Positions 9,660 to 11,757 of a stretch of 11,757 bases of DNA are shown one piece after another (the stretch's first letter is position 1; each line of letters opens with the position of its first letter). Source of the DNA: Gemmatimonadota bacterium (GTDB taxonomy: Bacteria; Gemmatimonadota; Gemmatimonadetes; Gemmatimonadales; GWC2-71-9). The notes below the pieces were generated by a model. The model was not told the DNA's origin. It worked only from the letters and a program-made list of their open reading frames with translations, and ran no database searches. The translations under genes were made by a program, and so were the position numbers. The stretch is taken from contig QHTW01000112.1 in NCBI GenBank assembly GCA_003220955.1, forward strand, positions 1 through 11,757, read 5' to 3'.

Positions 9660-9692
9660 AAACTAGTCTGGCGACCTTACAGGATGCTTACA
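9660..9692 (-). promoter_or_regulatory. Predicted activator box and -10 for the efflux genes
   Basis: On the minus strand two copies of TGTAAG (9692-9687 and 9681-9676) are separated by CATCC, an 11-bp period. Ten bp further (9675-9666) comes TAGTTT (9665-9660), a weak -10, then 6 nt and the ATG of the channel gene. Tandem direct repeats of about 11 bp, placed about 10 bp upstream of the -10, are the known pattern for OmpR/PhoB-family activators (Pho box, PmrA box, CpxR box). The response regulator encoded two genes upstream is of that family. The first repeat overlaps the kinase TAA stop (9690-9688). The repeats are seen; their use by this regulator is inferred. Confidence 0.5.
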
Positions 9693-10938
9693 ACCCCGGT
9701 GGGAAATCGATCTGGACACGCGTGCCGGAGGAGTCGGAGGAGACCGAGATCCGGGCGTTGTGGAGGTCGGCGATCCAGCGCGCGATCGGAAGACCAAGCC
9801 CGGAGCCCTCTGCCTGGCTGCGCGCGCTGTCACCCCGATAGAAGCGCTCGAAAATCCGGGGCAATTCCTGGGCGGAAATGCCAACGCCGCTGTCGGACAC
9901 AATCACGGAGCGCTTGCCGTCGCGAGCTGTAACGTCGAGCCGTACGCGCCCACTCTGCGGGGTGTACTTGATCGCGTTGTCCAGCACGATGAGCAGCAGC
10001 CGCTCGACGAGCTCCGGGTCGCCAAGAATCCGTGCCTCTTCAAACGATCCTACGACCAACGACACTCCCTTGCGCTCGGCGAGCGCGCGGGCGGCGGCGA
10101 CCGCGTGTGAAGCGACGTCGTCCAGATAGAGAGCGCCCCGCACCACGCGGCGCTCTCCGGCGTCGGCATGCGCCAGCATGAGGAGGTCGCCGACAATCCC
10201 GCCCAGTCGATCCGCTTCCCGTTCGATGGCCTGAAAGGCGGCGGCATCGCCCGCCGGGTCACGCGGCTGGGCGAGCGCAACCTCCGTTCGCGTGCGCAGC
10301 AGGGTGACCGGCGTGCGCAGCTCATGCGCGGCGTCCGCCATGAAGCGCCGCATCTGCTCCATCGAGCGCTCGACTGGAACGGTGGACTGACGGGCCAGCA
10401 AGGAGCCGCCGGCGATTACGAGAATCAGCGCGCCCAGCGTCGCCGCGCCGAATGTGCCGATCAGCCATGCGTACTGATCCGCGATCTGGGGCCGCTCGGC
10501 AACCGCCGCCGCCACGTACGACGTGCCTGAGGGAGTCGTGAATCGCTCGGCATGGAGCCGGAATTGCCCGCCGTCGGGTGCCTGGCGCTGGAGGTTCACG
10601 CGACCCGCCACCGCCGCGCCGCGCGCCGCGGTGTCTATCCAGGCGGCGACCTGCGCGGGCGTGAGTGCCTTGCCCGTCGCATCGAAGAGGTACAGCGAGC
10701 GATCGGGGATCTGCAGCTCTTCGACCGCATCCGCCGGGCGGCCCGCGGCGCGCTCCGCCTCGAGCTGGGCGGTCGCGGTCTTCACCGCCGCGGTCGCCGC
10801 GATCAATGAGGCGTCCAGGCGCCTGGCGACCTGTACGCCAATGGCCACGAAGACGCCGGCGCCGAGCAACAGCAGAATGATGGCTAATGTGGCGGCGTAC
10901 CAGAGCGTCAGCCGGACCCGCAGCCGTCCCAGCGTCAC
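9688..10938 (-). CDS. Membrane sensor histidine kinase, no HAMP domain
   Basis: The 416-residue product is an inner-membrane kinase that phosphorylates the partner regulator. TM1 spans about 12-36, followed by a periplasmic sensor domain (37-156, no Cys or obvious metal site) and TM2 (about 157-181). The H box is ADAAHELRTP with phospho-acceptor His205. The dimerisation helices are about 193-260. The ATPase has the N box LDNAIKYTP (N321), G1 DSGVGI (349-354), F box RIFERFYRGD (361-370) and G2 GSGLGLPIA (378-386). Only about 15-20 residues (LARQSTVPVERSMEQMRRFM) join TM2 to the H box, so a HAMP linker is missing; CiaH-type kinases also have such a short link. The start is GTG 10938, overlapping the regulator TGA by 4 bp (GTGA). 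The stop TAA lies in the predicted regulator box of the next gene. Confidence 0.93.
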   Translation of the reverse strand: MTLGRLRVRLTLWYAATLAIILLLLGAGVFVAIGVQVARRLDASLIAATAAVKTATAQLEAERAAGRPADAVEELQIPDRSLYLFDATGKALTPAQVAAWIDTAARGAAVAGRVNLQRQAPDGGQFRLHAERFTTPSGTSYVAAAVAERPQIADQYAWLIGTFGAATLGALILVIAGGSLLARQSTVPVERSMEQMRRFMADAAHELRTPVTLLRTRTEVALAQPRDPAGDAAAFQAIEREADRLGGIVGDLLMLAHADAGERRVVRGALYLDDVASHAVAAARALAERKGVSLVVGSFEEARILGDPELVERLLLIVLDNAIKYTPQSGRVRLDVTARDGKRSVIVSDSGVGISAQELPRIFERFYRGDSARSQAEGSGLGLPIARWIADLHNARISVSSDSSGTRVQIDFPPGL

Positions 10939-11636
10939 GGGAGCGCTCTCCCTGCCTTCCCCGCCGTCCCCTCGATCCGGTAGCCGGCGCCGCGGACTGT
11001 CACAATGAGCTTCGGCTCGAACCCATCATCGATCTTGCTGCGCAACCGGCGGACCAGGACCTCCAACACGTTCGCGAACGGATCGTGATTGTCGTCCCAG
11101 ATGTGCGCTGTAATCGCGCTGCGGTCGACGACCTGGCCCGAATGCCGTAGCAGGAGCTCCAACAACGCAAACTCCTTCGCGGTCAGCGCGATGGGACGGC
11201 CGGCGCGTCGTACCACGCGTGCTCCCACGTCCATTTCGAGATCCGCCACACGCAGGATGGCCGGTGTGACTGCCAGCGCGCGCCGGCGCGCGAGGGCCTG
11301 CAGGCGCGCGACCAGCTCTCGAAACGCGAATGGCTTGGTGAGGTAGTCGTCTGCACCGGCGGTCAAGCCGCGCACCCGCTCGTCCACGGCGTCCAGCGCG
11401 GTCAGCATGAGTACGGGAGTGTCGACGGCGTTGCGGCGCAACTGCGCGCACAGGTCGAATCCGGTTCCCCCCGGCAGGCGGACGTCGAGAATGATGACGT
11501 CGTAGTCGCCTGCCTGCGCGCGCGCCTGTCCAGCAGCAAAGGTCGTCGCGACCGTCGGGTCGATGCGGTGCTCGCGCAGGCCGTCGCGCAGTAATCCGGC
11601 CAGCTCCGGGTCGTCCTCGACGATCAGCACTCTCAC
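10935..11636 (-). CDS. OmpR/PhoB-family response regulator
   Basis: The 233-residue DNA-binding regulator has a receiver domain (1-about 118). It has acidic residues Glu7, Asp8 and Asp9 (VEDDP), phospho-acceptor Asp51 (ILDVRLPGGTG), the switch Thr79 (LTALD) and conserved Lys101 (LTKPF). A winged-helix domain (about 128-222) follows, with LTAKEFALLELLLRH (151-165), the recognition-helix region NVLEVLVRRLRSKID (189-203) and the wing TVRGAGYRIE (213-222). The start is GTG 11636, which begins MRVLIVEDDPELA as the family does. The in-frame ATG at 11732 would add 32 residues of Arg-rich, low-GC3 sequence that overlaps the end of the upstream gene, so I rejected it. No Shine-Dalgarno precedes the GTG. 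It is translationally coupled to the kinase and probably binds the TGTAAG repeats before the channel gene. Confidence 0.93.
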   Translation of the reverse strand: MRVLIVEDDPELAGLLRDGLREHRIDPTVATTFAAGQARAQAGDYDVIILDVRLPGGTGFDLCAQLRRNAVDTPVLMLTALDAVDERVRGLTAGADDYLTKPFAFRELVARLQALARRRALAVTPAILRVADLEMDVGARVVRRAGRPIALTAKEFALLELLLRHSGQVVDRSAITAHIWDDNHDPFANVLEVLVRRLRSKIDDGFEPKLIVTVRGAGYRIEGTAGKAGRALP

Positions 11637-11645
11637 GCAGTCAAG

Positions 11646-11659
11646 ATGCGCAAATGCGC
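11646..11659. repeat. Short repeat/dyad upstream of the response-regulator gene
   Basis: Two ATGCGC copies occur 8 bp apart (11646-11651, 11654-11659). The same bases form a dyad GCGCA-AA-TGCGC (11648-11659). They end 10 bp before the regulator start and lie in the 53-bp gap after the upstream gene. This could be an operator, but GC-rich DNA gives such matches by chance. Confidence 0.25.
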
Positions 11660-11689
11660 GACGGCGGCGCCAGAGGCGCGGTTGGTAGG

Positions 11690-11757
11690 CTACTTGCTGC
11701 CGACGATGGTGCGGTAGCTGTCGGGATTCCATTTCGGGCGCTCGGCGGCATTCGCCA
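11690..11757 (-). CDS. C-terminal end of an unidentified gene, partial
   Basis: Reading from the right edge, 21 codons end at a TAG (11692-11690); the peptide is ANAAERPKWNPDSYRTIVGSK. Eighteen of 21 third positions are G or C, as in the real genes nearby, while the overlapping regulator-side frame is poor in GC3. I cannot assign a family from so short a tail. It ends 53 bp before the response-regulator start on the same strand, so it may be the gene upstream of the operon or part of it. Confidence 0.55.
   Translation of the reverse strand, partial: ANAAERPKWNPDSYRTIVGSK

Noticed and set aside
11667..11679. Hairpin GCGCC-AGA-GGCGC as a terminator of the upstream gene
   Set aside because: The stem has only 5 bp and is not followed by a T-tract on either strand.
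11637..11732. N-terminal extension of the response regulator to ATG 11732
   Set aside because: The extra 32 residues are not part of a receiver domain, have poor GC3 and overlap a coding-like tail in another frame.

Overview
This is an 11.8-kb high-GC window from a Gram-negative (diderm) bacterium. The diderm call rests on a TolC-type outer-membrane channel, an outer-membrane-style lipoprotein adaptor and an RND pump. Third codon positions are mostly G or C. GC-rich coding, a secreted S9-type propeller protein and weak or absent Shine-Dalgarno sites before several genes fit Gemmatimonadota or a relative such as Acidobacteriota. That placement is inference: no rRNA or other phylogenetic marker is present beyond lepA and a divergent rho. 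Coding density is very high and no stretch above 60 bp is without a gene. No tRNA, rRNA, CRISPR, insertion sequence or phage gene was seen.

Left part (1-4051): a secreted S9 prolyl-oligopeptidase-type protein (minus strand, only the N-terminal beta-propeller is inside the window) follows lepA (EF4) by 8 bp, with a perfect Shine-Dalgarno that overlaps the lepA stop. lepA is divergent from a short Rho-like termination factor, with only 20 bp between the two start codons. This Rho keeps a complete ATPase and RNA-translocation core. It lacks the N-terminal helical subdomain and the aromatic residues of the primary RNA-binding site.

Right part (4020-11636, all minus strand): a compact signalling-plus-efflux cluster in the order response regulator (OmpR/PhoB type), histidine kinase without a HAMP domain, TolC-like outer-membrane channel, lipoprotein membrane-fusion protein, RND pump, and a small secreted PepSY-domain protein. 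Three junctions are 4-bp stop/start overlaps. Just upstream of the channel gene, overlapping the kinase stop codon, sits a tandem repeat (TGTAAG-N5-TGTAAG, 11-bp period) placed 10 bp upstream of a -10-like TAGTTT. That is the geometry of an OmpR/PhoB-family activator box, so the regulator probably switches on channel-adaptor-pump-PepSY from this internal promoter. The PepSY protein may act in the periplasm as a modulator of the kinase or pump. The pump gene carries an 11-G homopolymer that could make it slippage-prone.

Far right (11690-11757): the last 21 codons of another minus-strand gene of unknown function, ending 53 bp before the regulator start.
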